From: Alphaproteobacteria bacterium
GTDB lineage: Bacteria; Pseudomonadota; Alphaproteobacteria; GCA-2731375
Direction: 5' to 3'
NCBI GenBank assembly: GCA_021776235.1
Contig: JAJFGG010000092.1
Location: 1-43,077, forward strand
Length of the DNA: 43,077 bases
In this document: positions 17,351 to 26,649 of the stretch, one piece after another
Layout of the letters: each line of letters starts with the position of its first letter
Position numbering within the stretch: the stretch's first letter is position 1
Notes under the pieces: model-generated
What the model saw: the letters and a program-made list of their open reading frames with translations, nothing else
What the model was told of the DNA's origin: nothing
The model's database searches: none
Program-made: the position numbers and the translations under genes

Positions 17351-18580
17351 TCAGTCCCCGCCGCCGCCCACGATGCCGTCGTCGCGCAGGCCGGCGATCT
17401 CGCCATCGCTCAAGCCCAGAATATCCGCCAGGATCTGGTCCGTATGCTGGCCCAACGCCGGCGCGGGTTGCACAGTTTCGCGCGGCGCGGCGCCAAAGTC
17501 CATGGGTGATCCGGGCGTCAGATAGTGCCCTATGCCCGGTTGGTCGACGATCTCAAAGACCGGGTTTTCCGTCGAGCAGCGCCAGTCTTCGGCCAGGGCC
17601 TGTGTAACGCTCTGATAAGGACCCCAGGACACCCCACCGGCGGTCAAAGTGGCCGCCAGATCGGCAAAATCCCGGGCCCCGCACCAGGGTTCCAACAAGG
17701 CAGCAATATCGTCGGTGGCCAGATAACGGTCGCCCTCGCGAGTCAGGTCCAAATTCCGCTGCGCCTCGATCGCCGCCACACCGTCGGCGATCCCGGCGGT
17801 CTCCAACAGGGCCGGCCATTGCCGTCCGGTTATGGCCACGATCATCACCCGGCGGCCGTCGCGGGTCGCGAAATCGCGGCCAAAGGCGCCATAAAGATCA
17901 TTGCCCGTGGCCGGGCGTTCGCTACCATTGATCTGGGTCTCGCCAATAAAGCCCAGGGTCCCCAGGGCGGCGAAGGCCACGTCGGTCAGGGCCAGCGAGA
18001 TGAACTGGCCCTCTCCCGTCAGCCTGCGATGACGCTCGGCCGCCAGGATACCGTTGACCGCCGCCAGGCCCGTGGCGATATCCCAAGCCGGCAAGACATG
18101 GTTGACGGGGGCCTCTGCCCCGGCCGGTCCCGTCAAATTCGGAAAACCAGTGGCTGGATTGACCGTGTAATCAACCTCCGAGGTGCCGTCACGGTTGCCC
18201 TTGATATTCAGCATGATCAGATCGTCGCGCTGCGCCTTCAAGGTGTCGTAGGACAGCCAGCCGGAGGTGGGAAAATTGGTCAGAAAAATGCCGGTGTTTT
18301 CCCGGTCATCGCCAGAACCGCAGATCAGCCGGGTCAGCAATTCACGGCCTCTGGGGTTGCGGATATCCACGGCGATGGATTTTTTGCCCTTGTTTAAACC
18401 GGCCCAATAGAGGCTTTCGCCGCTTTCCGTCACGGGCCAGCGACGATAGTCCAGGCCGCCGCCCAGGGGGTCAAAGCGGATCACCTCCGCTCCCATTTGT
18501 GCCAACGTCATGCCCGCACTGGGCGCAGCGATAAAGGCCGAACCCTCAATGACCCGTAGACCGCGCAGGATGCCGTTCAT
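17351..18580 (-). CDS. mct: Family III CoA transferase, probable 2-methylfumaryl-CoA isomerase (mesaconyl-CoA C1-C4 CoA transferase)
   Basis: This 409-aa CaiB/BaiF-type enzyme moves CoA through an aspartyl anhydride; the catalytic Asp is D167 in HVLPAWDIATG. The N-terminal pattern GSAFIAAPSAGMTLAQMG, then RFDPLGGGLDYRRWPV and GLNKGKKSIAVDIRNPRGRE, and the later GNDLYGAFGRDF and PGIGHYLTPGSP, match what I recall of Chloroflexus Mct, which shifts CoA within mesaconate from C1 to C4. I could not align them here. It opens a three-gene operon whose next two genes form the matching hydratase, the order of steps in the second half of the 3-hydroxypropionate bicycle. No citramalyl-CoA lyase is in the window. 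An alternative is another intramolecular dicarboxylate CoA transferase. Confidence 0.78.
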   Translation of the reverse strand: MNGILRGLRVIEGSAFIAAPSAGMTLAQMGAEVIRFDPLGGGLDYRRWPVTESGESLYWAGLNKGKKSIAVDIRNPRGRELLTRLICGSGDDRENTGIFLTNFPTSGWLSYDTLKAQRDDLIMLNIKGNRDGTSEVDYTVNPATGFPNLTGPAGAEAPVNHVLPAWDIATGLAAVNGILAAERHRRLTGEGQFISLALTDVAFAALGTLGFIGETQINGSERPATGNDLYGAFGRDFATRDGRRVMIVAITGRQWPALLETAGIADGVAAIEAQRNLDLTREGDRYLATDDIAALLEPWCGARDFADLAATLTAGGVSWGPYQSVTQALAEDWRCSTENPVFEIVDQPGIGHYLTPGSPMDFGAAPRETVQPAPALGQHTDQILADILGLSDGEIAGLRDDGIVGGGGD

Positions 18581-18690
18581 TGCGCTCTTCCCACGGTCAC
18601 GGGGATTTCAAGATCTGCACAATTGCACTTGCGAAGAACAAAGTAATTAATTTTCAAGATTAAATAATCCTCCTAACTAACTATTTTAAT

Positions 18691-19506
18691 TTACATATAC
18701 GGGCTTGGGTCGGACAAATGATGGTTTGTCAGCTCCTGCGTCAGATATTCAAACGCGTCGTCGACGCTGTCGCAGAGGTGGAACAGTTTCAGATCCTCGG
18801 CCTCGATCGTGCCGAAATCCACCAACGCCTGGAAATCCACCACCCGGTCCCAATATTCCTTGCCGTAGAGGACAATGGGCACTTTCTTGCGGATTTTGCC
18901 CGTCTGCATCAGGGTGAAGGTCTCGAACAGTTCGTCCAAGGTGCCGACACCGCCGGGCATGGCAATAATGGCCTTGGACAGGTAAGCGAACCAGAACTTT
19001 CGTGTGAAAAAATAATGGAATTCGAAGGCCAGGTTGCGGGTGACATAGGGATTGGCAAATTGTTCGAAAGGCAGGGAGATATTCAGGCCAATATTAAGCC
19101 CCTTGGCTTCCGAGGCACCGCGGCTGGCCGCCTCCATGATGCCGGGTCCACCACCTGTGCAAATGACAAAACGCTTGTCTTCCCGGTCGAGGCCCTTTGA
19201 CCATTCCGTCAAGCGACCCGATAGAGCGCGGGCGTCTTCGTAATAGCGCGACATCTTCACGGCCTTTTGCGCCTTGGCCAAATCGCCGCCTTCGGCTTCG
19301 GCCTTTTTCAGGGCTGCCTGCGCCACTTCGGCGGACGAGAAACGGGCCGAACCGAAAATGACGATGGTGTCGCGCACCCGGGCCTGACGAAAGCGCTCTT
19401 CCGGCTCCATATATTCGGCAAGTATGCGCAGCGGCCGGGCCGAGCGGCCGCTGAGAAACTCTTCGTCACGATAGGCCTTGACGGGATGATACGGTTCATC
19501 ATTCAT
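18691..19506 (-). CDS. LOG-family (TIGR00730-type) nucleotide-processing protein
   Basis: This 271-aa protein belongs to the LOG family, often misnamed lysine decarboxylase. Proven members split nucleoside 5'-monophosphates, including cytokinin ribotides, into base and ribose phosphate. The two signature loops are present: GGGPGIMEA at residues 118-126 and PGGVGTLDE at 184-192, with the catalytic Arg and Glu region in between. The N-terminus is about 80 residues longer than plant LOGs, as in other proteobacterial members. The ATG at 19506 is first in the frame. It stands alone, divergent from gtrA; the substrate is uncertain. Confidence 0.9.
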   Translation of the reverse strand: MNDEPYHPVKAYRDEEFLSGRSARPLRILAEYMEPEERFRQARVRDTIVIFGSARFSSAEVAQAALKKAEAEGGDLAKAQKAVKMSRYYEDARALSGRLTEWSKGLDREDKRFVICTGGGPGIMEAASRGASEAKGLNIGLNISLPFEQFANPYVTRNLAFEFHYFFTRKFWFAYLSKAIIAMPGGVGTLDELFETFTLMQTGKIRKKVPIVLYGKEYWDRVVDFQALVDFGTIEAEDLKLFHLCDSVDDAFEYLTQELTNHHLSDPSPYM

Positions 19507-19645
19507 TCTAATATTCTCATCTTTACGCGGTCTTTACCCGGACAGGTCATAACATGACTTTCAATTATGTGGCGGGTGGTGCAGCATCCGCTCGGAATGT
19601 GAGGCGCGTCACTGGCAGGCGGTGCCAGAGCCACCAGATATATGG

Positions 19646-19667
19646 CTCAGGGATAATTCACCCTGAG
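19646..19667. promoter_or_regulatory. Perfect inverted repeat before gtrA
   Basis: CTCAGGG (19646-19652) and CCCTGAG (19661-19667) form a perfect seven-base inverted repeat with an eight-base AT-rich spacer. It lies immediately before the GGGAG ribosome site of gtrA. It may be an operator or a leader hairpin. A second small repeat, TGGCA/TGCCA, lies about 20 bases further upstream. Confidence 0.4.
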
Positions 19668-19681
19668 AGGGAGTTGACCGT

Positions 19682-20137
19682 ATGTCGCAACTGACCTGTG
19701 AACAAGAAGAATTCAACATCCAGACCCATCGTACGTCTCGACGCATGGGGAGTGGCACCATATCGGCGGAACTGCCCCGCTATCTGGTCGTCAGCGCCGC
19801 CGCGTTGGCCGTGGATTTCGGTCTTTTGTTTCTGCTCTCCGAAGCCTGGGGCACCCATTATCTAATCGCCAATCCGATTGCCTTCGCCCTTGGCGCCCTG
19901 GTGGCCTATGTCGGATCGGTACACTGGGCCTTCCGCCATCGCAAGGTATCCAGCAAGGGCCTGGAATTGGCCATATTCATAACCATCGGCATTGGCGGCC
20001 TGGCGGTCAACGAGGCTATTTTGTGGCTGGGTATAGAGGTCGCCGCACTGTCCTTGCTGTTCGCCAAAGCCGCGGCGGCGATGACATCTTTTGCCTTTAA
20101 TTTCATCGTCCGGAAAATTGTCCTGTTCTCGGTATGA
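19682..20137 (+). CDS. GtrA-family membrane protein
   Basis: GtrA-family proteins are four-helix membrane proteins thought to flip polyprenyl-linked sugars across the inner membrane. This 151-aa protein has a hydrophilic N-terminus of about 30 residues followed by four hydrophobic segments, with the family's basic end [18 protein letters not shown] lies eight bases before the ATG. It overlaps the next gene in ATGA, so it is coupled to a UDP-galactopyranose-mutase-like flavoprotein, and a large STT3-like membrane protein follows. This context supports a role in surface or lipid-linked sugar handling. Confidence 0.85.
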   Translation: MSQLTCEQEEFNIQTHRTSRRMGSGTISAELPRYLVVSAAALAVDFGLLFLLSEAWGTHYLIANPIAFALGALVAYVGSVHWAFRHRKVSSKGLELAIFITIGIGGLAVNEAILWLGIEVAALSLLFAKAAAAMTSFAFNFIVRKIVLFSV

Positions 20138-21723
20138 GCCAGGAACGCACGGCCATTATCATTGGCGGCGGCCCGGCCGGCCTGACGACCGCATTGGAAT
20201 TGCTGGAACGCACCAACATAAAGCCTATTGTCTATGAAGGTTCCGACAACGTCGGCGGCATTGCGAGGACCTTCGTGCATGCGGGCAACCGCATCGATAT
20301 CGGCGGCCATCGCTTTTTCTCGAAATCCGACCGGGTGATGGACTGGTGGTCGCGCATCCTGCCGCTGCAAGGCCGCGGGGATGGGCAAGACGGTCCGGTC
20401 TCGCTGGGTTATCAGAACAAGTCCCGTTGGCTCCATATGCCCGCCGACGGCCCAAACCCGGACCAGGTGGATGACGTCATGTTGCTGCGGGCCCGCAGGT
20501 CGCGCATCCTTTGGGACGGCAAGCTGTTTGATTATCCCCTCTCCCTGAACCTGGAAACTTTGGGAAAACTGGGCCTGGGCGCGACCATATTGATCGGTTT
20601 CAGCTTTTTACGCAGCCAGCTTGCGCCGATCCGGCCCGAGAGGTCCCTGCAGGATTTTTTCATCAACCGCTTTGGCCGCCGTCTCTACAACACCTTCTTC
20701 AAGGATTACACGGAGAAGGTCTGGGGTGTGTCCTGCCAGCTGATTTCGGCCGAATGGGGGGCACAGCGGGTCAAGGGATTGTCTTTATTGGGCATCGTCA
20801 AACACGCATTCGGCGCGCTCTTCCGCCGCCGGGGCGATGTCGCACAAAAGGACGTCGAGACCTCGTTGATCGAACAATTCCTTTACCCCAAACACGGCCC
20901 CGGCCAAATGTGGGAGCGGGTGGCGGATCTGGTTCGCCAGCGGGGCGGAGAAGTTCACATGGGCTGCCGGGTTACCGGTTTGCAGCACCTGAACGGACAG
21001 ATCATCGGCGCCACCATGCTGAACGGCACGGGCGCCGCCCGGGCGGTTCGCGGGGACTATTATTTTTCCACCACCGATGTACGCCAGTTGCTGGGTGCCA
21101 TGGACCCGCCCGCACCGGCCGCCGCCAAGGAAGTCTCGAACGGCCTAGTCTACCGGGATTTTATCACGGTCGGCCTGTTGTTGCGGCGTCTGAAGCTGGG
21201 CGGTGACGCCACCGGGCACGATATTGCCGAGAAGATGTCCGACAACTGGATTTATGTCCAAGAACCAGGTGTCAAAGTGGGCCGGCTGCAGTTTTTCAAC
21301 AACTGGAGCCCCTATCTGGTCGCCAATCCCGAACATGTCTGGATTGGCCTGGAATATTTCTGCGACGAAGGCGACAATTTGTGGTCCATGAATGACGATG
21401 CCCTGTCCGCCTTTGCCATTGAGGAATTGCACCGGATCAACGTGATCGAGGCGGAGGCCGTGCTGGATCATGTGGTGATCAGGGTGCCCAAGACCTATCC
21501 GGCCTATTTCGGCAGCTATGACCGCTTCGATGAAGTGCGCCAATTTACCGACGGGTTGGAAAACCTGTTCCTGTTGGGCCGCAACGGCATGCACCGCTAC
21601 AACAACATGGATCATTCAATGCTGACCGCCATGGTCGCGGTAGACAACATCATCGCCGGGAAAACTGACAAATCGAACATCTGGTCCGTCAACACCGAAG
21701 CCGATTATCACGAAGAGAAGTGA
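20134..21723 (+). CDS. FAD-dependent oxidoreductase, UDP-galactopyranose-mutase-like
   Basis: This 529-aa flavoprotein opens with a dinucleotide-binding fold (GGGPAGL at residues 11-17), continues with GGIARTF and [14 protein letters not shown], and ends with the FAD-closing stretch [15 protein letters not shown]. That set is typical of the amine-oxidase/UDP-galactopyranose-mutase-like group that acts on nucleotide or lipid-linked sugars. It is longer than classical Glf (about 370-390 aa), so it belongs to the larger uncharacterised branch. Translation is coupled to gtrA by a four-base overlap. A role in remodelling a sugar before flipping or transfer is a reasonable inference; the reaction is not known. 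Confidence 0.8.
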   Translation: MSQERTAIIIGGGPAGLTTALELLERTNIKPIVYEGSDNVGGIARTFVHAGNRIDIGGHRFFSKSDRVMDWWSRILPLQGRGDGQDGPVSLGYQNKSRWLHMPADGPNPDQVDDVMLLRARRSRILWDGKLFDYPLSLNLETLGKLGLGATILIGFSFLRSQLAPIRPERSLQDFFINRFGRRLYNTFFKDYTEKVWGVSCQLISAEWGAQRVKGLSLLGIVKHAFGALFRRRGDVAQKDVETSLIEQFLYPKHGPGQMWERVADLVRQRGGEVHMGCRVTGLQHLNGQIIGATMLNGTGAARAVRGDYYFSTTDVRQLLGAMDPPAPAAAKEVSNGLVYRDFITVGLLLRRLKLGGDATGHDIAEKMSDNWIYVQEPGVKVGRLQFFNNWSPYLVANPEHVWIGLEYFCDEGDNLWSMNDDALSAFAIEELHRINVIEAEAVLDHVVIRVPKTYPAYFGSYDRFDEVRQFTDGLENLFLLGRNGMHRYNNMDHSMLTAMVAVDNIIAGKTDKSNIWSVNTEADYHEEK

Positions 21724-22094
21724 TACCAACGGGCATTGACGGCGCCCCATGGCGATCGTTTCTTGCGGCAGTACCTGCTTGCCGGGTCCCGACCTATCGG
21801 GCCCTTAGTTTGGGGCTGCTGGCGGGCAGAATGCCGATTTCGCTGCCAAGATATTTCAAATTGCCGACGATCCTGTATCGTAACCGCCATGGATTCGTTG
21901 CAAAACCTAATTGCCCGAATGCACGGGCGAGCCCGCGATAGCTTGGCGTTTTCAAGAATTGATCCGGTGTTGCGCTTTCCGCAAAACCGGAACAAACGCG
22001 TTTATCGCCAAGCCGGCCGCCTGCTATTCTTCTTGCCTCCCCTGAACCTGTGGGCTGAATGGGGCCAATGGTATCGCCTTTGTCGGGTGCGGCC
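21724..22094. other. Gap within the glycan gene group
   Basis: This 371-base stretch between the flavoprotein gene and the STT3-like gene has no supported ORF. The short open frames on either strand lack ribosome sites and recognisable proteins. No clear terminator was seen, so the downstream gene may have its own promoter. Confidence 0.5.
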
Positions 22095-23888
22095 ATGACC
22101 GTGCGCCGCCTGCTGCTGTTCGCCTTCATCCCCGGCTTGCTGATTATAGGCGCCCATGTCCTGCTGCAGATTCTGGCCGACTGGTTTGTTCTGGATGGCC
22201 GGCTGATCGGGCCGGATGCCTATATGCGGGTGCTGCGGGTGATAGATCTGGCCTATGGGGGCGTCTGGTACGATCCGGTTTCAGAACGCAGCAATGCACC
22301 CTTTGGCGAAGTTTTGCACTGGACCCGGCCGTTGGATCTGCTGCTGTTGCTGGGCGGCATCATAGGCGCGCCCTTCATGGGTTTTGACACCGCACTGTTT
22401 GTCTGGGCCACCTTGATCGGGCCGGTTTTGCATCTGTTTTCCATCGTTGTGCTGCTGTGGGCCTGCCGGCCTCTGCTCAGCCAACGCGGCGTAATATTGT
22501 TGGGCCTGGTATTCGCGGTGCAATTCTTCATCAGCTTTCAGTTTGCCGTCGGCCGTCCCGATCATCATGGCCTGAACACCCTGCTGTTCATTTGGCAAAT
22601 GGGTTTTGCCTTTCGCCTCTCGCACCCCCGAGCCCCGGCCAGATTGGCCCTATGGGCGGCACTGCCGGCAAGCATCGGTCTGTGGATCAGTATTGAAGGT
22701 ATGGTCGGCATGGCGATGATCCTGGCTGCGCTGATTGCAGCCTGGATCACGGTGGGTGGCATATTTCTGCGCCGGCTGGGCCAGTTTCTGGCCGCACTGT
22801 GCCTGGGTTTGGCCATTGCCCTGGTCCTGGAACGGCCGCTGGAAGACTTGCTGACCATCGAGTTCGACCGCCTGTCACTGGTTCATCTTGCACTGTTCGT
22901 ACTGTTAGCCCTATGCGCGTTTGCGGCCCAGGCTGTGCCAGGCTGGTCGGCGCAAAAATCCTATCGCGTTGGCCTGACCGTCGCAGGCGCGGCGATCACC
23001 CTGATCGTGATGGGCCTTTGGGTACCTGGTATCTACCTTGGTCCCATGGCGGCGATGGACCCTCTGGTCTACGAGGTCTGGTTCAGCCATAACGCCGAAG
23101 TCAGCCCGGTATTGAAGTTCGATGACTTGCGCCGCACCGGACCCAAAACCCTGGCCCACCTTGGCCTGGCGCTGTTGGCCATACCGGCGTTGCTGTACCA
23201 GGTTCGCCGCAGTCAGGCGGAAAGGTGCCGCAACTGGGCGATTCTAGGGGTCTTTCTGGTGGTCACCTTGCTATTGGCCCTGCGCGAAGCGCGCTGGATG
23301 GGCTATCCCCAGGTGCTGGCGCTACCGCCCTGTATCATCCTGTTGCGGATTATTTTCTACCGCTATGGCGGCCCCGGCCTGGGCCGCGCCGCCGCACGCG
23401 TGGCGGCGGTCATCATCGTCGCAACGGGTCCCCTGATCAGTGGCGGTCTAGCGCGTCTGGCCTTGCCCGTACCGGATCAAGCGAAGCCATGCAAATTGCC
23501 TGCGATGGCGCGGTTTCTGGCCGTAACCTACTCGGATCGGCCATACCGTCTGCTTAATTTCATCTATTCCGGACCGGAACTACTGTATCACACCCAGCAT
23601 TCCGTGGTGGCAACGCCCTATCACCGTAACACCGCCGGTATCACGGACACGATAAATATCCTTCGAGGAACCTCGGATGTTATGGCCAAGGCCGTTATCG
23701 CCGAGCGGAAAATCGACCTTGTCCTGATCTGTCCGACCGATCCGGAAGCCGACAATTATCGCAGCAATAATGGCCCCCCGACCCTGTTGATGCGGCTGGA
23801 GGCGGACCGGCCGCCGCCCTGGCTCACGCGGGTCGACCTCCCCCCCAGACTGGCGCGAAATTTCAGGTTATTCCGCGTTTACCGGTAG
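22095..23888 (+). CDS. Large membrane protein resembling GT-C/STT3 glycosyltransferases
   Basis: This 597-aa protein has about 11-13 membrane segments and a short soluble C-terminus. Several features recall oligosaccharyltransferase STT3/PglB. The first outer loop has GPDAYMRVLR and ERSNAPFGEVLHWTRPLD, resembling the D-containing, P-x-G-x-x-x-x-W-x-x-P loop of STT3. GRPDHHG at about residues 153-159 resembles the second acidic metal motif. An acidic AEVSPVLKF loop precedes the later helices. Where STT3 has WWDYG, this protein has SGPELLYHTQHSV and PYHRNTAG. In-frame ATGs at 22059, 22068 and 22095 are possible; the last gives a basic N-terminus right before the first helix. It follows gtrA and a UGM-like gene. 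The class is inference; the substrate is unknown. Confidence 0.6.
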   Translation: MTVRRLLLFAFIPGLLIIGAHVLLQILADWFVLDGRLIGPDAYMRVLRVIDLAYGGVWYDPVSERSNAPFGEVLHWTRPLDLLLLLGGIIGAPFMGFDTALFVWATLIGPVLHLFSIVVLLWACRPLLSQRGVILLGLVFAVQFFISFQFAVGRPDHHGLNTLLFIWQMGFAFRLSHPRAPARLALWAALPASIGLWISIEGMVGMAMILAALIAAWITVGGIFLRRLGQFLAALCLGLAIALVLERPLEDLLTIEFDRLSLVHLALFVLLALCAFAAQAVPGWSAQKSYRVGLTVAGAAITLIVMGLWVPGIYLGPMAAMDPLVYEVWFSHNAEVSPVLKFDDLRRTGPKTLAHLGLALLAIPALLYQVRRSQAERCRNWAILGVFLVVTLLLALREARWMGYPQVLALPPCIILLRIIFYRYGGPGLGRAAARVAAVIIVATGPLISGGLARLALPVPDQAKPCKLPAMARFLAVTYSDRPYRLLNFIYSGPELLYHTQHSVVATPYHRNTAGITDTINILRGTSDVMAKAVIAERKIDLVLICPTDPEADNYRSNNGPPTLLMRLEADRPPPWLTRVDLPPRLARNFRLFRVYR

Positions 23889-23928
23889 AGCTTTTGACCG
23901 CGCGGCGAGCCGCCATTATGGTAGTGAC

Positions 23929-24327
23929 ATGAGCAACATCCCGGCGACATTGGTGCAATTGGCGGACCTGCTGAATGGCAATGCCGGGCTGGTGCGGCGC
24001 GGCCGGTTTGTCGAGCTGGAATTCATGCTGCAAATCGGCGACGAGGCGCATTACCTGAATATCGACCACGGCAAATTGACGGCCATTACGCCGGCGCCTT
24101 TGCTTATGCGGCCCTGGCGCTTTGCCATCCGGATCCAGGCGGATGCCTGGCTGCAATTTTGCCAAGCCATGCCAAGGCCCGGCTATCACGACCTGTTTGC
24201 CATGTGCAAGCTGGGAGTGGCCAGCGTCGAAGGCGATATTCATCCGCTTATGGCGAATTTGCGTTATTTCCAGGAGATCCTGGCCTTGGCGCGCCTGGAA
24301 TTGGGCGAGGCCGCCCATGGCAGCTGA
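23929..24327 (+). CDS. Small SCP2-like protein
   Basis: This 132-aa soluble protein looks like an SCP2-type lipid-binding domain. There is a beta-rich N-terminal half (LEFMLQIGDEAHYLNI) and a typical end in which G-x-x-x-V-E-G-D is followed by PLMANLRYFQEILAL. Such proteins bind hydrophobic acyl or sterol-like ligands or accompany lipid enzymes. The last 11 bases overlap the start of an alpha/beta hydrolase gene, so the pair is probably made together. The family call is from pattern only. Confidence 0.6.
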   Translation: MSNIPATLVQLADLLNGNAGLVRRGRFVELEFMLQIGDEAHYLNIDHGKLTAITPAPLLMRPWRFAIRIQADAWLQFCQAMPRPGYHDLFAMCKLGVASVEGDIHPLMANLRYFQEILALARLELGEAAHGS

Positions 24328-25162
24328 ATTGGAGCCAGTCACCGGCCGCTATATGCAACTGGACATCCAGGGGCGCCGGAACCGGATCTATTTTGAGCAA
24401 GCGGGTCAGGGTATTCCCCTGCTTTGCCTGCACACCGCGGGCGCCGACGGCAGCCAGTTTCGGCATCTGCTGAACGATCCGGAGATCACCCGCAATTACC
24501 GTGTCATCGCATTCGATATGCCCTGGCATGGCAAAAGCCTGCCGCCCGTTGGCTATCATTTGGAAGAATACCGGCTGACCAGCGACCTGTATGTCGATAC
24601 CGTCATGGCGGTCTGCCAGGGATTGGAGTTGGCGCGGCCCGTTGTCATGGGCTGTTCCATGGGTGGCCGCATTGTCTTGCAGTTGGCCCTGGCCCACGGT
24701 ACGGACCTGCGCGCGGTGATCGGTTTGGAAAGCGCCGATCATCAGGAACCCTGGTATGATACTGATTGGCTGCACCGCCCGGATGTGCATGGCGGCGAGA
24801 TCGCCGCCGCCCTGGTCTCGGGCCTGGTGGCACCGCAAAGCCCGGATGAATACCGCTGGGAGACCTTGTGGGGCTATTTGCAAAGCGGGCCCGGCGTCTT
24901 CAAGGGCGATTTGTATTTTTACCGTGCCGATTCCGATTACCGGGACCGGGTTGGCGAGATAGATACCACGCAATGTCCGGTCTATCTGCTGACCGGAGAA
25001 TATGATTTCTCCTGCACCCCGGAAGATACCCTGCGCACGGCGGCGCGCATCGAAGGGGCCCAGGCAATCATCATGGAAGGGTTGGGGCACTTCCCCATGT
25101 CGGAAGATCCACAACAATTCCGCGGCTATATCATGCCCATTTTGGATCAGATCAGAGGTTAA
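24317..25162 (+). CDS. Alpha/beta-fold hydrolase
   Basis: This is a 281-aa serine hydrolase. The nucleophile is S114 in the elbow GCSMGG, the acid is D230 (LLTGEYDFS) and the base is H258 (GLGHFPMSED). The oxyanion segment is LLCLHTAGADG. The frame is open from 24122, but the ATG at 24317 starts within the 3' end of the SCP2-like gene and gives the normal family length. It may be an esterase or lactonase; with an SCP2-like partner, a lipid or acyl ester is possible. A TcuA-like gene follows after eight bases, so it may also belong to a carboxylate pathway. Confidence 0.85.
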   Translation: MAAELEPVTGRYMQLDIQGRRNRIYFEQAGQGIPLLCLHTAGADGSQFRHLLNDPEITRNYRVIAFDMPWHGKSLPPVGYHLEEYRLTSDLYVDTVMAVCQGLELARPVVMGCSMGGRIVLQLALAHGTDLRAVIGLESADHQEPWYDTDWLHRPDVHGGEIAAALVSGLVAPQSPDEYRWETLWGYLQSGPGVFKGDLYFYRADSDYRDRVGEIDTTQCPVYLLTGEYDFSCTPEDTLRTAARIEGAQAIIMEGLGHFPMSEDPQQFRGYIMPILDQIRG

Positions 25163-25170
25163 TAGCGAAT

Positions 25171-26649
25171 ATGCCGGAATTTGACGTTATCGTTGTCGGC
25201 GGCGGCAATGCCGCCCTGTGTGCGGCTCTATCCGCCCGCGAAAGCGGTGCCTCTGTCGTCGTCCTGGAGCGCGCGCCCGAAGCGGAAGCCGGCGGCAACA
25301 CCCGCTTTACCGCCGGCGCCATCCGCACTGTATACAATGGCCATGATGATATCCTGGACCTGATGCCCGATTTGACGGACGAGGAGCGAAAGAATACGGA
25401 TTTTGGTACCTATACCGAAGAAAAGTTCTTCGATGACATGGGGCAGGTCACGGATTACCGGACCGACCCGGACCTGGCCGAGATTTTGATCAAGCAATCC
25501 TTCCCAACCTTGAAATGGCTGCAAGGCAAGGGTCTGCGCTATATGCCGCTCTATGCCAAACAGGCCTTCAAGGTGGACGGCCGGTTCAAATTCTGGGGCG
25601 GCCTGACCGTGGAAGCCTGGGGCGGCGGTCCCGGACTTGTCGAAGGCCTGACCGAGGCTTGCGGGCGGGAAGGCATCGAAATCCGCTACGACGCCCGCGC
25701 CCTTTCCCTGTTGAAGGATGATGACGGTGTACACGGGGTCAGCTTGCGCCAGAACGGCAAGACCGCCGAGTTGCCCGGCAAGGCGGTCGTCCTGGCCTGC
25801 GGTGGGTTCGAGGCCAACGCGGAAATGCGCACCAGGTATCTGGGTCCGGGCTGGGAACTGGCGCCCGTGCGCGGTACCCGTTTCAATACCGGCGACGGTA
25901 TCCAGATGGCCCTGGCGGCAGGCGCCAGCCCGCGGGGCAACTGGTCGGGCTGCCACGCCGTCGCCTGGGACCGCAATGCACCGGAATTTGGCGATTTGGC
26001 GGTCGGCGACGGCTTCCAGAAACACAGCTATCCCTTTGGCCTGATAATAAACGCCGATGGCAAACGCTTCGTCGACGAGGGTGCGGATTTCCGCAACTAC
26101 ACCTATGCCAAATATGGCCGGGAAATCCTCAATCAGCCACGGCAGTTCGCCTATCAGGTGTTCGACCAAAAGGCCGTCCACTTGCTGCGCGATGAATACC
26201 GCATCCGCGAGGTGACAAAGGCGCAATCGGACACTTTGGCGGGCCTTGTGGCACAGATGGAAGGGGTCGACGGGGAACAATTCCTGCGCACGGTGGAAGA
26301 ATTCAACGGCGCCGTACAAACCGACATCGCCTTCAATCCCACCGTCAAGGATGGCCGGCGCACCCAGGGTTTGGCCATCGACAAGACCAATTGGGCCAAC
26401 ACCCTTGACGAACCGCCCTACATGGCCTTTGGCGTGACTTGCGGCATCACTTTTACCTTTGGCGGCGTGCGCATCGATACCCATGCCAATGTGATCGATA
26501 CAGATGGCATGGCGATACCGGGCCTCTACGCGGCCGGCGAGATGGTCGGCGGCCTGTTTTATTTCAACTATCCCGGCGGCACGGGCCTGATCTCCGGCTC
26601 GGTTTTTGGCCGTATCGCCGGCGCCAGCGCGGCGAAAGGGCAAGCTTAA
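25171..26649 (+). CDS. FAD-dependent dehydrogenase, TcuA-like (tricarballylate dehydrogenase family)
   Basis: This 492-aa flavoprotein is of the fumarate reductase/succinate dehydrogenase type. The N-terminal FAD motif is VVGGGNAAL, then GGNTRFTAGA, a substrate-domain segment GRFKFWGGLTVEAWGGG, and a C-terminal NYPGGTGLISGSVFG closing the FAD site. This set is typical of TcuA, which oxidises tricarballylate to cis-aconitate, but the family also holds other dicarboxylate and 3-oxosteroid dehydrogenases. No TcuB iron-sulfur partner is adjacent. The stop overlaps the next start in TAATG, coupling it to a beta-hydroxyacid dehydrogenase. Together with tctABC in the window it suggests polycarboxylate use. 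Confidence 0.8.
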   Translation: MPEFDVIVVGGGNAALCAALSARESGASVVVLERAPEAEAGGNTRFTAGAIRTVYNGHDDILDLMPDLTDEERKNTDFGTYTEEKFFDDMGQVTDYRTDPDLAEILIKQSFPTLKWLQGKGLRYMPLYAKQAFKVDGRFKFWGGLTVEAWGGGPGLVEGLTEACGREGIEIRYDARALSLLKDDDGVHGVSLRQNGKTAELPGKAVVLACGGFEANAEMRTRYLGPGWELAPVRGTRFNTGDGIQMALAAGASPRGNWSGCHAVAWDRNAPEFGDLAVGDGFQKHSYPFGLIINADGKRFVDEGADFRNYTYAKYGREILNQPRQFAYQVFDQKAVHLLRDEYRIREVTKAQSDTLAGLVAQMEGVDGEQFLRTVEEFNGAVQTDIAFNPTVKDGRRTQGLAIDKTNWANTLDEPPYMAFGVTCGITFTFGGVRIDTHANVIDTDGMAIPGLYAAGEMVGGLFYFNYPGGTGLISGSVFGRIAGASAAKGQA

